From: Coprococcus sp.
Lineage (GTDB): Bacteria > Bacillota_A > Clostridia > Lachnospirales > Lachnospiraceae
Direction: 5' to 3'
Assembly: GCA_017624085.1 (NCBI GenBank)
Contig: JAGANU010000007.1
Location: 22,191-86,190, forward strand
Length of the DNA stretch: 64,000 nucleotides
Made by a program: the position numbers and the translations under genes. The notes beneath the pieces are model-generated. The model had not been told where the DNA came from and did no database searches. It saw only the letters and a program-made list of their open reading frames with translations. Below, piece by piece: positions 45,185 to 53,520 of this stretch (positions within the stretch are counted from its first letter, which is position 1; each line of letters starts with the position of its first letter).

Positions 45185-47386
45185 CTATTTTTTCTTTCCG
45201 CTGCCTTTTTTGGATTTTGACTTTTCCTTATCTTTGTCCTTGTCTTTTATTTCCTTATCGTGCTTGACATCCTTATTAGGCTTTCTGTCATTATATTCCT
45301 TTATGACCTTTTCTTTCTCACCCATAGCATTATTGTCTGAGTCGGAATCGATACCTCCTTCGGTAGCTTTTACATCATCAGCCTTTGCATCATCAGCATT
45401 TACACCGGCAGCATTTGAATCAGCAGGTTTGGTGACGGAGGCTTTACCTTCAAAGGCTTGTTCTTTGCTGTTTGTATCAGAAGAGACAGGAGCAAAAGCT
45501 TTAGCTGATTTGTCCTTTTTGTCTGTTTTGGTCTCATTATCGCTCTTGCCGGTCGCTGACATTTTGCTAAGCTCTTTGATATTCCTGTCGAAGCCTTCAA
45601 CAATTGGGTCAGCATACATGGATGTATAGTAGACATAGAGCGCCTTGTATTCCTCTGAGGTCTTATAGCCGGTAATATAGATATGACCATGCATCTCGTC
45701 CATGTGTGTGCCCCTCAGCTTCTTTGCTATGTGAAGACCTATGTTCTTGCAATGACTACCGATACGGTCAAGACTTGTAAGTATATCTACAAGAGCAAAG
45801 CCGCCAGGTATACCACACTCACCAATTTGTAGTCTGATTACGTGGTGATCCTTTATGAGCTCAGATATTTCACTGATGGTCTGGGCCAGCGGTTCTATTC
45901 TTGATATAGTCTGAAGATTATCCTCCTTGAAGGCAGTGAGAGTCATATCAATTATAGAATCAGTCGCCTTAAGAGCTGTTTCAATTTCATGAAGTCCCTG
46001 CTCTGAGAAGCTGATTTTCTGCTCAACAATATTTCGTGCTACTCCGAGAAGGTTCTCACAGTGGTCTCCGATACGCTCCATATCACTTAAGCTGTTAAGG
46101 AGCTCCGATACTGCCAGTCTTTCATCTCTTGACATATTATTTTGTGAGGTTACCTTTAGCAGGAAGTTATTTAGGGCGCTTTCACATTTGTCTATGAAAT
46201 CCTCATTTTCCACAAGCCTTGCGGCATCCTCTTCTTTGTATTCTGATATAAGCTTACATGCTGTAGCAAAGTTTTCCCTAATTGAATCAGCCATGGAGAA
46301 CATAACATTTCTTGCCTGCGAGATAGCAATTGAAGGGGTTTCGATAAGTCTTGGATCAAGAGTAGCAAGCTCCTTGTCAATCTTTGAATCATCATCATCC
46401 TTGATAATCTTTCCGGTAAGGTTCGCCATCTGGTTCGAGAATGGAAGAAGGATTACAGCCATGATAAAGTTAAACAGGAAGTGCACATTTGCTATGCTAC
46501 CACGGTTTACAACCTTATCCATAAATGGCATGTCTATAAAAAACTGAAGCCCATATATTACTACTACGAAGAATACAGCTCCAACAATGTTGAAGAGAAG
46601 ATATGACAGAGACACTCTCTTGGCCTTCTTGTTGGCGCCAATTCCACCCAGGATAATGGTCATACACTTTCCTATATTCTGTCCGATAATGATAGGAATG
46701 GCAGTTCCGTAAGTTACTACTCCGGTTGATGATATGGCCTGAAGTATACCTACTGATGCAGAAGAGCTTTGAATAATAGCGGTTAATACAAGACCAATCA
46801 AAATACCGAGTAACGGATTGTTAAATGATGTAAAAAGATTCTGAAATGCCTCAGATTCCTTAAGTGGTGCAAAAACACCTTCCATTGTGTTCATTCCAAG
46901 GAACAAAATTCCAAGACCTACGAGTATTCGGGCAACATCACGTTTCTTATTGTTTGAAGTAAAAAGTATGATGAAAGCACCGATACATATAAGTATAGGG
47001 GCAAATGAAGAAGGCTTTAGAAGCCTTAATATAATGCTTCCGTCTCCCAGATCTCCAAGTCTGAGTATCTGTGCAGTGGCAGTACTACCTACATTTGCTC
47101 CAAATACAACCGGGATAGCCTGACCAAGCTTCATGATTCCTGCGTTAACAAAGCCTATAAGCATAATAGTTGTTGCTGCCGAGCTCTGTATTATTGCAGT
47201 GACACCGGTACCGAGAGAAAATCCCTTTATGTATCCGGTAAATTTATTCTTTCCTGTTGTGAGCTTTTCAAGAACCTTTTCAAGGCTTCCGCCGGCTAAG
47301 TTCTTCAGGGCAGCTCCCATAAGGTTCATTCCGAAAAGGAACATACCTACGCCCCCAAGTAGTGTCAGAATATCAAATAAGTCCAA
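45185..47386 (-). CDS. Na+/phosphate cotransporter family protein with PhoU-like domain
   Basis: This is a NptA/PNaS-family membrane protein expected to move phosphate with sodium. The 733-residue protein has two inverted transport repeats carrying the QSS signature (TAIIQSSAATT near residue 64 and TAIIQSSSASVG near 204), about 8-10 membrane segments in residues 1-330, then a cytosolic PhoU-like helical region (about 350-570). The tail from about 610 is low-complexity, rich in Lys, Asp and Ala, ending in a Lys-rich GSGKKK; this is unusually long. It starts at TTG (47386-47384) with AGGAGG eight bases upstream. It converges on thiN. Confidence 0.9.
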   Translation of the reverse strand: MDLFDILTLLGGVGMFLFGMNLMGAALKNLAGGSLEKVLEKLTTGKNKFTGYIKGFSLGTGVTAIIQSSAATTIMLIGFVNAGIMKLGQAIPVVFGANVGSTATAQILRLGDLGDGSIILRLLKPSSFAPILICIGAFIILFTSNNKKRDVARILVGLGILFLGMNTMEGVFAPLKESEAFQNLFTSFNNPLLGILIGLVLTAIIQSSSASVGILQAISSTGVVTYGTAIPIIIGQNIGKCMTIILGGIGANKKAKRVSLSYLLFNIVGAVFFVVVIYGLQFFIDMPFMDKVVNRGSIANVHFLFNFIMAVILLPFSNQMANLTGKIIKDDDDSKIDKELATLDPRLIETPSIAISQARNVMFSMADSIRENFATACKLISEYKEEDAARLVENEDFIDKCESALNNFLLKVTSQNNMSRDERLAVSELLNSLSDMERIGDHCENLLGVARNIVEQKISFSEQGLHEIETALKATDSIIDMTLTAFKEDNLQTISRIEPLAQTISEISELIKDHHVIRLQIGECGIPGGFALVDILTSLDRIGSHCKNIGLHIAKKLRGTHMDEMHGHIYITGYKTSEEYKALYVYYTSMYADPIVEGFDRNIKELSKMSATGKSDNETKTDKKDKSAKAFAPVSSDTNSKEQAFEGKASVTKPADSNAAGVNADDAKADDVKATEGGIDSDSDNNAMGEKEKVIKEYNDRKPNKDVKHDKEIKDKDKDKEKSKSKKGSGKKK

Positions 47387-47486
47387 AATAATGTCCTCCT
47401 GAGTAATATGTGTACCTTAGACCTGAAAATATATAGGCAAGGTAAATTAAAGGTAATAAATATGTAAAATTGCCCACTTGTTTTGC

Positions 47487-47495
47487 ATTATATCA
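47487..47495 (-). promoter_or_regulatory. Candidate extended -10 promoter of the Na/Pi gene
   Basis: On the - strand, TGATATAAT (47495-47487) forms an extended -10 (TGn-TATAAT) about 100 bp before the TTG start; no good -35 was seen. The 253-bp gap 47387-47639 is divergent and also holds the promoter of the symporter gene, where TAGAAT at 47599-47604 is the best -10. Confidence 0.45.
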
Positions 47496-47639
47496 TATAT
47501 ACATCCTTTGTTCTATTGAAAAAAATAATTCAAAATAACGGTTTGTTTCGTCAAATGTTACAATTAATAACATGGTGGCAGCCTTTTGATATGTGTGTTA
47601 GAATGAAGAATAAACAATAAAGCGTGGGAGATTGTTCTT

Positions 47640-49088
47640 ATGTCAGTTTTTGAAGATAAAAGAGTATTTGGTATAAAGAAAAGAAATTGTGGTGGAGTTA
47701 CAACTGCCGGCCAGGTATGTGCAAATGAAGTGATTCTCTGGACAATATTTATGCTTCCTGTAAATGTAGTAATTCATGGAGCCGGACAGTGCCTTGTGTT
47801 TATAGGATTGTTTGCGGGAAATGTTATTGGATGGATTTTTCTGTCAAAACGAATGAATTCATATACCACCATATCAAAGAAGAAGATACACAATGCACCG
47901 GAGCTTTTTGGTGCAAGATATGATTCTGTATTGCTAAAGAATTTTGTATCATTTGTGTGGATAATTGCCCTGGGACTTATTCTTGTGTCAGTTCTAAAGG
48001 TGATCGTATCTGTTGTCGCATATTTTATGGAGACCAGCGAGACCATATGCCTGCTTACCATAGTTTTATTTCTGATTCTTTCAACGATACTTATAGACAA
48101 CAGGCTGATGGGCATAATAAAAACAATAGTGTTTATTATGGTTATATTTGCATGTCTGTCAATTATTGGGATGGTTTTTTATAAGATGGATGTTACAGAG
48201 GTCCTTGATAATTATAGGAGAGCAAGACTTCCCGGAGGAACCAGTGTGTATCTGAATATTCTTTATTTTGATGGTGAGCCTGTAAGCGTGTGTAAGGCTA
48301 TATCCATGATTGGAATAGGCCTGGGGTGTATATCAATGCCTCTTATGTATAAAGGAGTAATATCCATTAAGAATGTTAAGGAGCTGGACAAGGGAAGAAT
48401 CTGGGCTATCATATTTGAAGGCTTTACCATTATATCGACAAGTGCTCTGGCGCTTTTCGTGCTTCCGGTTATTTATCCTTTAAAGGTTCGTGAAAACATG
48501 AATTCCTTTCAAGTATATAATCTCATAATGAAGAAGCTGTTAAATGGAATACCTTACGAGTATATTATTCGAAGTATTATTCTGCTGGTGTTTATTGCAG
48601 CGGTTGTCGTAATGCTGGAATCCTTTATGAGAAATATAAGTGAGCATATAAGAGGAATGCTTCCAAGTCTTTCCGGCATCGGTGTGGAGGTGAAGCTTGT
48701 TATAGACATATTGGTTGTCCTGTTTACCGGAATACTTGTATTTCTGCCGGCAGAGTATGCCAGCTTTGACAGGGAGGCCATGATTGTTGGAAGCTGGAAT
48801 CTATGCTCAGCGACACTTGCCGCTCCTCTTATGTTTGCACTTTTGTACAGGAACTCCACGAAGGCAGGAGCATACGCAGGTATGATATTTGGTGCCTTGG
48901 TATGTTTTGTATGGAATTGGGTGCCCCTAATTGAAGGATGTACAATGTACAGGTACACATCGTTAAACGGAGGAGTGATAGGCTTTGCCATCAGCTTTTT
49001 CATGTGCGCTTTCGTTGGAAGATTTACGAAGAAGAATTCAGAAGAGGAGCTTCTTGTCTTTGACAGAATGGTGGAGGATCAGGCATGA
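47640..49088 (+). CDS. Divergent sodium:solute symporter family protein
   Basis: The 482-residue protein has about 12 hydrophobic segments and the layout of the SSS (PutP/PanF) family, clearest in the C-terminal part: SWNLCSATLAAPLMFALL, then KAGAYAGMIFGALVCFVWNW and a final helix before FTKKNSEEE. The N-terminal half has GGVTTAGQV and the following helices but departs from the canonical sodium-site sequences, so substrate and coupling ion are unknown. The ribosome site is GGGAG. Its stop overlaps the start of the RlmH gene (ATGA), which implies translational coupling of a transporter with an rRNA-methyltransferase homologue. Confidence 0.75.
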   Translation: MSVFEDKRVFGIKKRNCGGVTTAGQVCANEVILWTIFMLPVNVVIHGAGQCLVFIGLFAGNVIGWIFLSKRMNSYTTISKKKIHNAPELFGARYDSVLLKNFVSFVWIIALGLILVSVLKVIVSVVAYFMETSETICLLTIVLFLILSTILIDNRLMGIIKTIVFIMVIFACLSIIGMVFYKMDVTEVLDNYRRARLPGGTSVYLNILYFDGEPVSVCKAISMIGIGLGCISMPLMYKGVISIKNVKELDKGRIWAIIFEGFTIISTSALALFVLPVIYPLKVRENMNSFQVYNLIMKKLLNGIPYEYIIRSIILLVFIAAVVVMLESFMRNISEHIRGMLPSLSGIGVEVKLVIDILVVLFTGILVFLPAEYASFDREAMIVGSWNLCSATLAAPLMFALLYRNSTKAGAYAGMIFGALVCFVWNWVPLIEGCTMYRYTSLNGGVIGFAISFFMCAFVGRFTKKNSEEELLVFDRMVEDQA

Positions 49089-49537
49089 TATACAGGATAT
49101 GCTGTGTTGGAAAAATCAAGGAGTCCTATTTTACAGAGCTTATAGGCAAGTATATTTCAAATATGAAAAGAGGGGACAGCATAGATATTTGCGAGGTGCC
49201 GGATGAAAGAATACCATCAAAGACATCGGATAAGATAAATGAAATGATAATAAAAGCTGAGGCAGACAGACTAATGTCTGTAATAGACAAAAAGTCTTAT
49301 ATCATTGCCCTGTGTATTGATGGAAAAAAGACAGGGAAGGATGAACTGAAAGCCCAGATAAAAAAAGCAGAGAGCAGAGGATATTCCTGTGTTACATTTG
49401 TTATTGGAGGTTCGCTGGGGCTGTCTGATGAGATTGTAAAGCTGGCCAATTACAAGATGAGTGTATCAAATATGACATATCCCCATCAGCTCATCAGGGT
49501 AGCCCTCTGTGAGAGCATATCAAGGCTTTACTTGTGA
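49085..49537 (+). CDS. rlmH: RlmH-family SPOUT methyltransferase lacking the C-terminal tail
   Basis: RlmH methylates pseudouridine 1915 in helix 69 of 23S rRNA. The 150-residue protein aligns from its start (YRICCVGKIKESYF, ICEVPDERIP) to the SPOUT knot, with the SAM-binding FVIGGSLGLSDEI (about 107-119) and SVSNMTYPHQLIRVAL (about 127-142). After RVALCES it ends in ISRLYL, so the family's C-terminal YRA...GxxYHK, about 12 residues that close the active site in the dimer, is missing. No reading frame downstream restores it. The ATG overlaps the symporter stop. Its end overlaps by 10 bp the end of a second RlmH homologue on the opposite strand. Confidence 0.8.
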   Translation: MIYRICCVGKIKESYFTELIGKYISNMKRGDSIDICEVPDERIPSKTSDKINEMIIKAEADRLMSVIDKKSYIIALCIDGKKTGKDELKAQIKKAESRGYSCVTFVIGGSLGLSDEIVKLANYKMSVSNMTYPHQLIRVALCESISRLYL

Positions 49538-49932
49538 TATGTAATATTGTTTAAAATGGTATATGCTCTGTATATCTGTTCAGAGAGAAGCACGCTGCTC
49601 ATCTCAAAGGACAGATCCATAGTGCACAATGAAAGAGTCGGGCAAAAAGGCAGCTCATCATCCGAATAGCCGATGTAGTAGTTTAGTTTTGATGTGCCAT
49701 TTGTACCTACATCATTGATAAGCCTTGCATATTGTTCGGATGATATGGTGCTGTCACACTGTGAATTTATTATGTAGCTTTTGGTATTATGACCATCCGT
49801 GTAAGGGGGCTTTGAAGCCTTTGCTATTATTTTAAGACGGCAAAAAGGGGAAAGCCTTTTAATATATTCGCCTGCTGCTTTTTGACAAAGAGGGTTGATT
49901 TTTTTCTGATTAACGTATATGTTAATATCCAT
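49528..49932 (-). CDS. Degenerate RlmH-family paralogue retaining the YHK tail
   Basis: The 134-residue protein resembles RlmH at both ends: AAGEYIKRLSPFCRLKII (residues 19-36) matches the N-terminal helix-strand, ISSEQYARLIND matches the middle, and SEQIYRAYTILNNITYHK is the family's C-terminal signature. The SAM-knot motifs are not conserved: IGG...GL is replaced by IGYSDDE and PHQ by FEM, and a stretch of about 20 residues after residue 45 is deleted. It is therefore unlikely to bind SAM on its own. AGGAGA precedes its ATG. It converges on the other RlmH-family gene. It could be a partner subunit, a regulator or a decaying copy. Confidence 0.75.
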   Translation of the reverse strand: MDINIYVNQKKINPLCQKAAGEYIKRLSPFCRLKIIAKASKPPYTDGHNTKSYIINSQCDSTISSEQYARLINDVGTNGTSKLNYYIGYSDDELPFCPTLSLCTMDLSFEMSSVLLSEQIYRAYTILNNITYHK

Positions 49933-50167
49933 GTGATTTCTCCTGATATAAAAATACAGCCTTTGTTACAAAATAAAGCAGCCCGGTGTGCTTCGTAACA
50001 TGTGTGTCTGCGTAACTTTTCTAAAATTTCAAGGCTTATTATATCACAGGGGAGAAGGTATAAACAGCAAAAAACAGTACAAAGCTGAAAATAGTGAGCT
50101 ATTTGCATATAACATTGCTTTACCACAAAGCATATAATTGCTGTCAGCTTTACATGGAGGAAGATAT

Positions 50168-50980
50168 ATGGATAGAAAAATACTTGCCCTCGATATTGAT
50201 GGAACACTTACCAATTCAAGCAAGGATATAACGCCGGCAACGCTAAAAAAACTGATTGAGGTTCAGGAGGCGGGGCATATTGTTGCCATTGCCTCAGGGA
50301 GACCACTTCCGGGAATAAGAAGAATTGCGGATCTGACAGACCTTAAGAAGTATGGAGGATATGTGCTCGCCTTTAACGGTGGCAGAATTGTAAATTACAA
50401 GACAGGGGAGGTTGTATATCAGGCAGCTCTTGATAACAGCATAGTAAGAGAGATATATGATTATTGTCTTGAAGCAGGCTGTGGTATGGTAACATATGAA
50501 GGTGACAATGTAATTACAGGAACAGAGATAGACGAGTACATGACATTTGAAGCAGGCATCAATCATATGGACATTGTTAAGCTGGATAATTTCAAGGATT
50601 ATATAGATTTTCCGTTAAACAAATGTCTTCTGACCGCAAAGCCTGACAGGGCAGAGGTCATAGAAAAGGAGCTCATTGACAGGTACGGGGATAAGGTTAC
50701 TATATTCAGATCTGAGCCGTATTTCGTAGAAATCATGCCAAAGAATGTACATAAGGCAACTTCTCTTGAAAAGCTTCTGGCTCTCCTTAATATTGATGTT
50801 AAGAATCTTATTGCCTGCGGAGACGGATACAACGATCTTACAATGATAGAATATGCGGGAGTGGGAGTTGCCATGTCAAATGCACAGGACATTGTGAAGG
50901 CTCACGCAGACTATGTAACCGGTTCAAATGACGAGGATGGGCTCGTACCTGTTATGGACAAATTTATCCTGGGAATATAA
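50168..50980 (+). CDS. Cof-type HAD-superfamily sugar-phosphate phosphatase
   Basis: The 270-residue protein is a type IIB HAD hydrolase, a family that dephosphorylates sugar phosphates, flavins or PLP. Motif I is DIDGT with nucleophile Asp9 and Asp11, motif II is ASGRP, motif III is the Lys in NVHKATSLEKLL and motif IV is GDGYNDLTMIEYAG. The cap domain lies at about 80-190. The substrate is unknown. The ATG at 50168 follows GGAGGAAG; an in-frame ATG at 50138 lacks a ribosome site. The 235-bp gap before it holds the promoter region for this gene and the - strand RlmH-like gene, without a confident promoter call. Confidence 0.9.
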   Translation: MDRKILALDIDGTLTNSSKDITPATLKKLIEVQEAGHIVAIASGRPLPGIRRIADLTDLKKYGGYVLAFNGGRIVNYKTGEVVYQAALDNSIVREIYDYCLEAGCGMVTYEGDNVITGTEIDEYMTFEAGINHMDIVKLDNFKDYIDFPLNKCLLTAKPDRAEVIEKELIDRYGDKVTIFRSEPYFVEIMPKNVHKATSLEKLLALLNIDVKNLIACGDGYNDLTMIEYAGVGVAMSNAQDIVKAHADYVTGSNDEDGLVPVMDKFILGI

Positions 50981-51007
50981 CAATATGTTAAAAAACTGTG
51001 TACTTCG

Positions 51008-51036
51008 TTGAATAAAAAAAGTTTTTGTAGTAGAAT
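51008..51036 (+). promoter_or_regulatory. Promoter of the LCP gene
   Basis: TTGAAT (51008-51013), a 17-bp spacer and TAGAAT (51031-51036), about 96 bp before the start codon. Confidence 0.65.
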
Positions 51037-51132
51037 CAGTTTATTATTGACATAGGAAGCCTGTTTTTCGTGTAATGCACGGCTTTATGATGATGACGAG
51101 TTTGGTTTGATATACTATTTAGGAGATATAAT

Positions 51133-52524
51133 ATGAGCAAAAACAACGATAGCCGGAATGACGGTATGGCATCAGAGAATAAGGTGGATTATTCCAAAGA
51201 GATGTTGTTTGATGATGAAGAATTCTATGATGATGACGCTGAGGATTATTCAGACAGTGCATTTGGTCCGGGAGCAGACGACTATTCAAACAGTGCATTT
51301 GGCCCTGATGCCGGTGAAGATAGTGAAGACAGAGACGACTTTGACGACGAGTATAACTCCCGGGATGATGATTCCTATGAGGATGATTATTACGAGGATG
51401 ATCAGAATATGAAAGAAAGTGTTAGAAAGAAAAAGAATAAGGTGTGGGGAATCATACTTGTTCTTGAAATTATTGCAGCCATTGTGCTGGGAGTATTTTG
51501 TGTTAAGGCGTATATTGACAGCACCTTTGACAAGATGCAGTATAACGAGCTCAAGGATACCCATGTCAATGATGACCTGGATGAGGAGACCGTAAAGAAG
51601 ATGACAGGCTACACCAACATTGCCCTGTTCGGAATCGATACGAGAGAATCCGGCATGGTTGATGAGGGCGTGCGTTCAGACAGTATAATAATATGCAGTA
51701 TAAACAATGATACTCAGGAGGTTAAGCTTCTTTCGGTATACAGAGATACTTACCTTGAGCTGTGCAATGATTATCAGTCCTACGAGAAGGCAGCACATGC
51801 TTATGCCTATGGGGGAGCTCAGGGAGCAGTAAATATGCTCAATAAGAATTTTGACCTTAATATATCAGATTATGTTGCAGTAAACTTCACAGCATTAACG
51901 GAAGCCATCGATGCCTTAGGCGGAATTGATATTGAGCTTAAGGAGGAGGAGCTGTTTAAGCTTAACCAGTGTATTGATGAGCAGATGGGCGTAAATGGAA
52001 TCTATTCAGACTATGTGTATGATACAGGAGTGGTACACTTAAACGGCGTGCAGGCCACCGCCTATGCCAGAATCAGAAGCACTGATGAGGGTGATATTAC
52101 CCGTACCTGGAGACAGAGAACCGTAATATCAAAGATGATAGAGGCTGCAAAGTCTGCAGGAATTTCAAGACTTCTTGACTGTATCAATGTCGTAATTGAT
52201 GATGTGTCATCAAGCCTTTCTGAGGCAGAGATTATGGACATGGCAAAGTCATGCTTTAACTATCAGCTGTCAACCACAACAGGCTTTCCATTTACCATTG
52301 CAAGTCCTATGATTGATGGCGTGAGTTATATAGTTGCCTGCGATCTTGCAACAAATGCAACAGCACTTCACAGGTTTTTATTTGACGATATGAATTATAC
52401 GCCTTCTGCCACAGTATCCAATATAAGCTACAATATAGAGAGCGATTCAGGATACGGAAATACACTTGATCTTGATACATTTGCAGTTCAGGATGATGTG
52501 GATTCCATAGTAAGTACAGAATAG
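51133..52524 (+). CDS. LytR-CpsA-Psr family cell-wall polymer ligase with acidic cytoplasmic domain
   Basis: LCP enzymes attach teichoic acid-like or capsular polymers to peptidoglycan from lipid carriers. The 463-residue protein has a very acidic cytoplasmic N-terminus (residues 1-95) with a 12-residue duplication (DYSDSAFGPGAD at 38-49, DYSNSAFGPDAG at 50-61), a membrane helix (about 104-126) and an extracellular LCP domain (about 165-380) with SDSIIICSIN, LLSVYRDTYLEL and YARIRSTDEGDITRTWRQR carrying the conserved Asp and Arg residues. The acidic head is longer than usual. It is monocistronic, with its own promoter and terminator. AGGAG precedes the ATG. Confidence 0.9.
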   Translation: MSKNNDSRNDGMASENKVDYSKEMLFDDEEFYDDDAEDYSDSAFGPGADDYSNSAFGPDAGEDSEDRDDFDDEYNSRDDDSYEDDYYEDDQNMKESVRKKKNKVWGIILVLEIIAAIVLGVFCVKAYIDSTFDKMQYNELKDTHVNDDLDEETVKKMTGYTNIALFGIDTRESGMVDEGVRSDSIIICSINNDTQEVKLLSVYRDTYLELCNDYQSYEKAAHAYAYGGAQGAVNMLNKNFDLNISDYVAVNFTALTEAIDALGGIDIELKEEELFKLNQCIDEQMGVNGIYSDYVYDTGVVHLNGVQATAYARIRSTDEGDITRTWRQRTVISKMIEAAKSAGISRLLDCINVVIDDVSSSLSEAEIMDMAKSCFNYQLSTTTGFPFTIASPMIDGVSYIVACDLATNATALHRFLFDDMNYTPSATVSNISYNIESDSGYGNTLDLDTFAVQDDVDSIVSTE

Positions 52525-52550
52525 ATTGATAAGGGAAATATACATTAAAG

Positions 52551-52586
52551 CCGGAGAGCATATTATATCTGCTTTCTGGTTTTTTT
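52551..52586 (+). terminator. Terminator of the LCP gene
   Basis: CCGGAGAGCA (52551-52560) pairs with TGCTTTCTGG (52570-52579) through two G-U pairs, followed by seven T. Confidence 0.8.
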
Positions 52587-52588
52587 GT

Positions 52589-52616
52589 TTGAAATATAGT
52601 GGATATATGGTATACT
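52589..52616 (+). promoter_or_regulatory. Promoter of the pyrH-frr-uppS-cdsA-dxr-rseP-ispG-polC cluster
   Basis: TTGAAA (52589-52594), a 16-bp spacer and TATACT (52611-52616). The leader of about 100 nt shows no structure I recognise. Confidence 0.65.
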
Positions 52617-52719
52617 ACAAAAGAGTGTGCGGACAGTGTGTCTTAGCCTGACAAGAAGGCAGACAGTTTGCTGACTGTACATGAGCGAATAACAAAAATA
52701 CAAAGGATGGATACCGGTT

Positions 52720-53424
52720 ATGAAGATGGACAGAATTCTGCTTAAGATGAGTGGCGAGGCTCTCGCAGGAGAGAACAAGCATGGTTTTGACGAAGAAACT
52801 GTAAGAAATGTATCAAACCAGGTAAAACAGGTTATTGATAAGGGCATACAGGTATGCGTTGTCATAGGCGGAGGAAACTTCTGGAGAGGAAGAACCTCAG
52901 ACAATATGGACAGAGTTAAGGCTGATTCCATTGGAATGCTTGCTACGGTTATGAACTGTATTTATACAGCAGACAGCTTCAGAAGCTGCGGTATGAGGAC
53001 TCATATTATGACCCCGTTTGTATGTGGGAATATGACGGAGCTCTTTGATAAGGACAAGGCTATTTCATATATGGAGCAGGGAGATGTTGTTTTCTTTGCA
53101 GGAGGAATTGGTCATCCGTATTTTTCAACTGATATGGCCACAGTTCTTATGGCAATAGAGGTTCAGGCAGATGTTATTCTTTCGGGCAAGGCCATAGATG
53201 GCGTATATGACAGCGATCCAAAGGTAAATCCGAATGCAAAGAAGTACGACACCATGAAGATGAGCGACATAGTTGACAATAAGCTTGGAGTTATTGATCT
53301 TGCATCGGCAGTTCTTGCAATGGAGAACAAGATGCCTATGATGCTGTTTGGTCTTGGAGAGGAAGACAGTATAGTGAAGGCTGTCACAGGAGGCTTTACA
53401 GGAACATTTGTAAGCGCCGAATAG
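52720..53424 (+). CDS. pyrH: Uridylate kinase (UMP kinase)
   Basis: PyrH phosphorylates UMP to UDP and is allosterically controlled by GTP and UTP. The 234-residue protein is a bacterial amino-acid-kinase-fold UMP kinase with RILLKMSGEALAGE, VVIGGGNFWRGR (about 47-58), the FFAGGIGHPYFSTD block and DGVYDSDPKVNPNAKKYD. GGATGG precedes the start at 52720 (a second Met codon lies at 52726). It heads the usual translation, lipid and isoprenoid cluster, but rpsB-tsf, which commonly precede it, are absent. Confidence 0.96.
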   Translation: MKMDRILLKMSGEALAGENKHGFDEETVRNVSNQVKQVIDKGIQVCVVIGGGNFWRGRTSDNMDRVKADSIGMLATVMNCIYTADSFRSCGMRTHIMTPFVCGNMTELFDKDKAISYMEQGDVVFFAGGIGHPYFSTDMATVLMAIEVQADVILSGKAIDGVYDSDPKVNPNAKKYDTMKMSDIVDNKLGVIDLASAVLAMENKMPMMLFGLGEEDSIVKAVTGGFTGTFVSAE

Positions 53425-53469
53425 CTTACTGATTTATACACTATTTAATCTTAAAACAAAGTACTTTAT

Positions 53470-53489
53470 GGTGCATGGGCTATGGCACC
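53470..53489 (+). promoter_or_regulatory. Hairpin between pyrH and frr
   Basis: GGTGC (53470-53474) pairs with GCACC (53485-53489), followed by TTATAATAATTT. It may act as a weak attenuator before frr, whose ribosome site AGGAGG lies just after. Confidence 0.35.
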
Positions 53490-53520
53490 TTATAATAATT
53501 TATTCAGGAGGAGTAAAGAA

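Noticed and set aside
45153..45629. A hydrophobic Ser/Leu-rich + strand frame of 158 residues opposite the Na/Pi tail
   Set aside because: It is the mirror of the low-complexity Lys/Asp/Ala tail; its composition is explained by that strand.
49501..49560. A frameshift that would explain the missing YHK tail of the + strand RlmH
   Set aside because: Neither alternative frame after RVALCES encodes anything like YRA...YHK; the YHK tail is on the opposite strand and belongs to the second gene.
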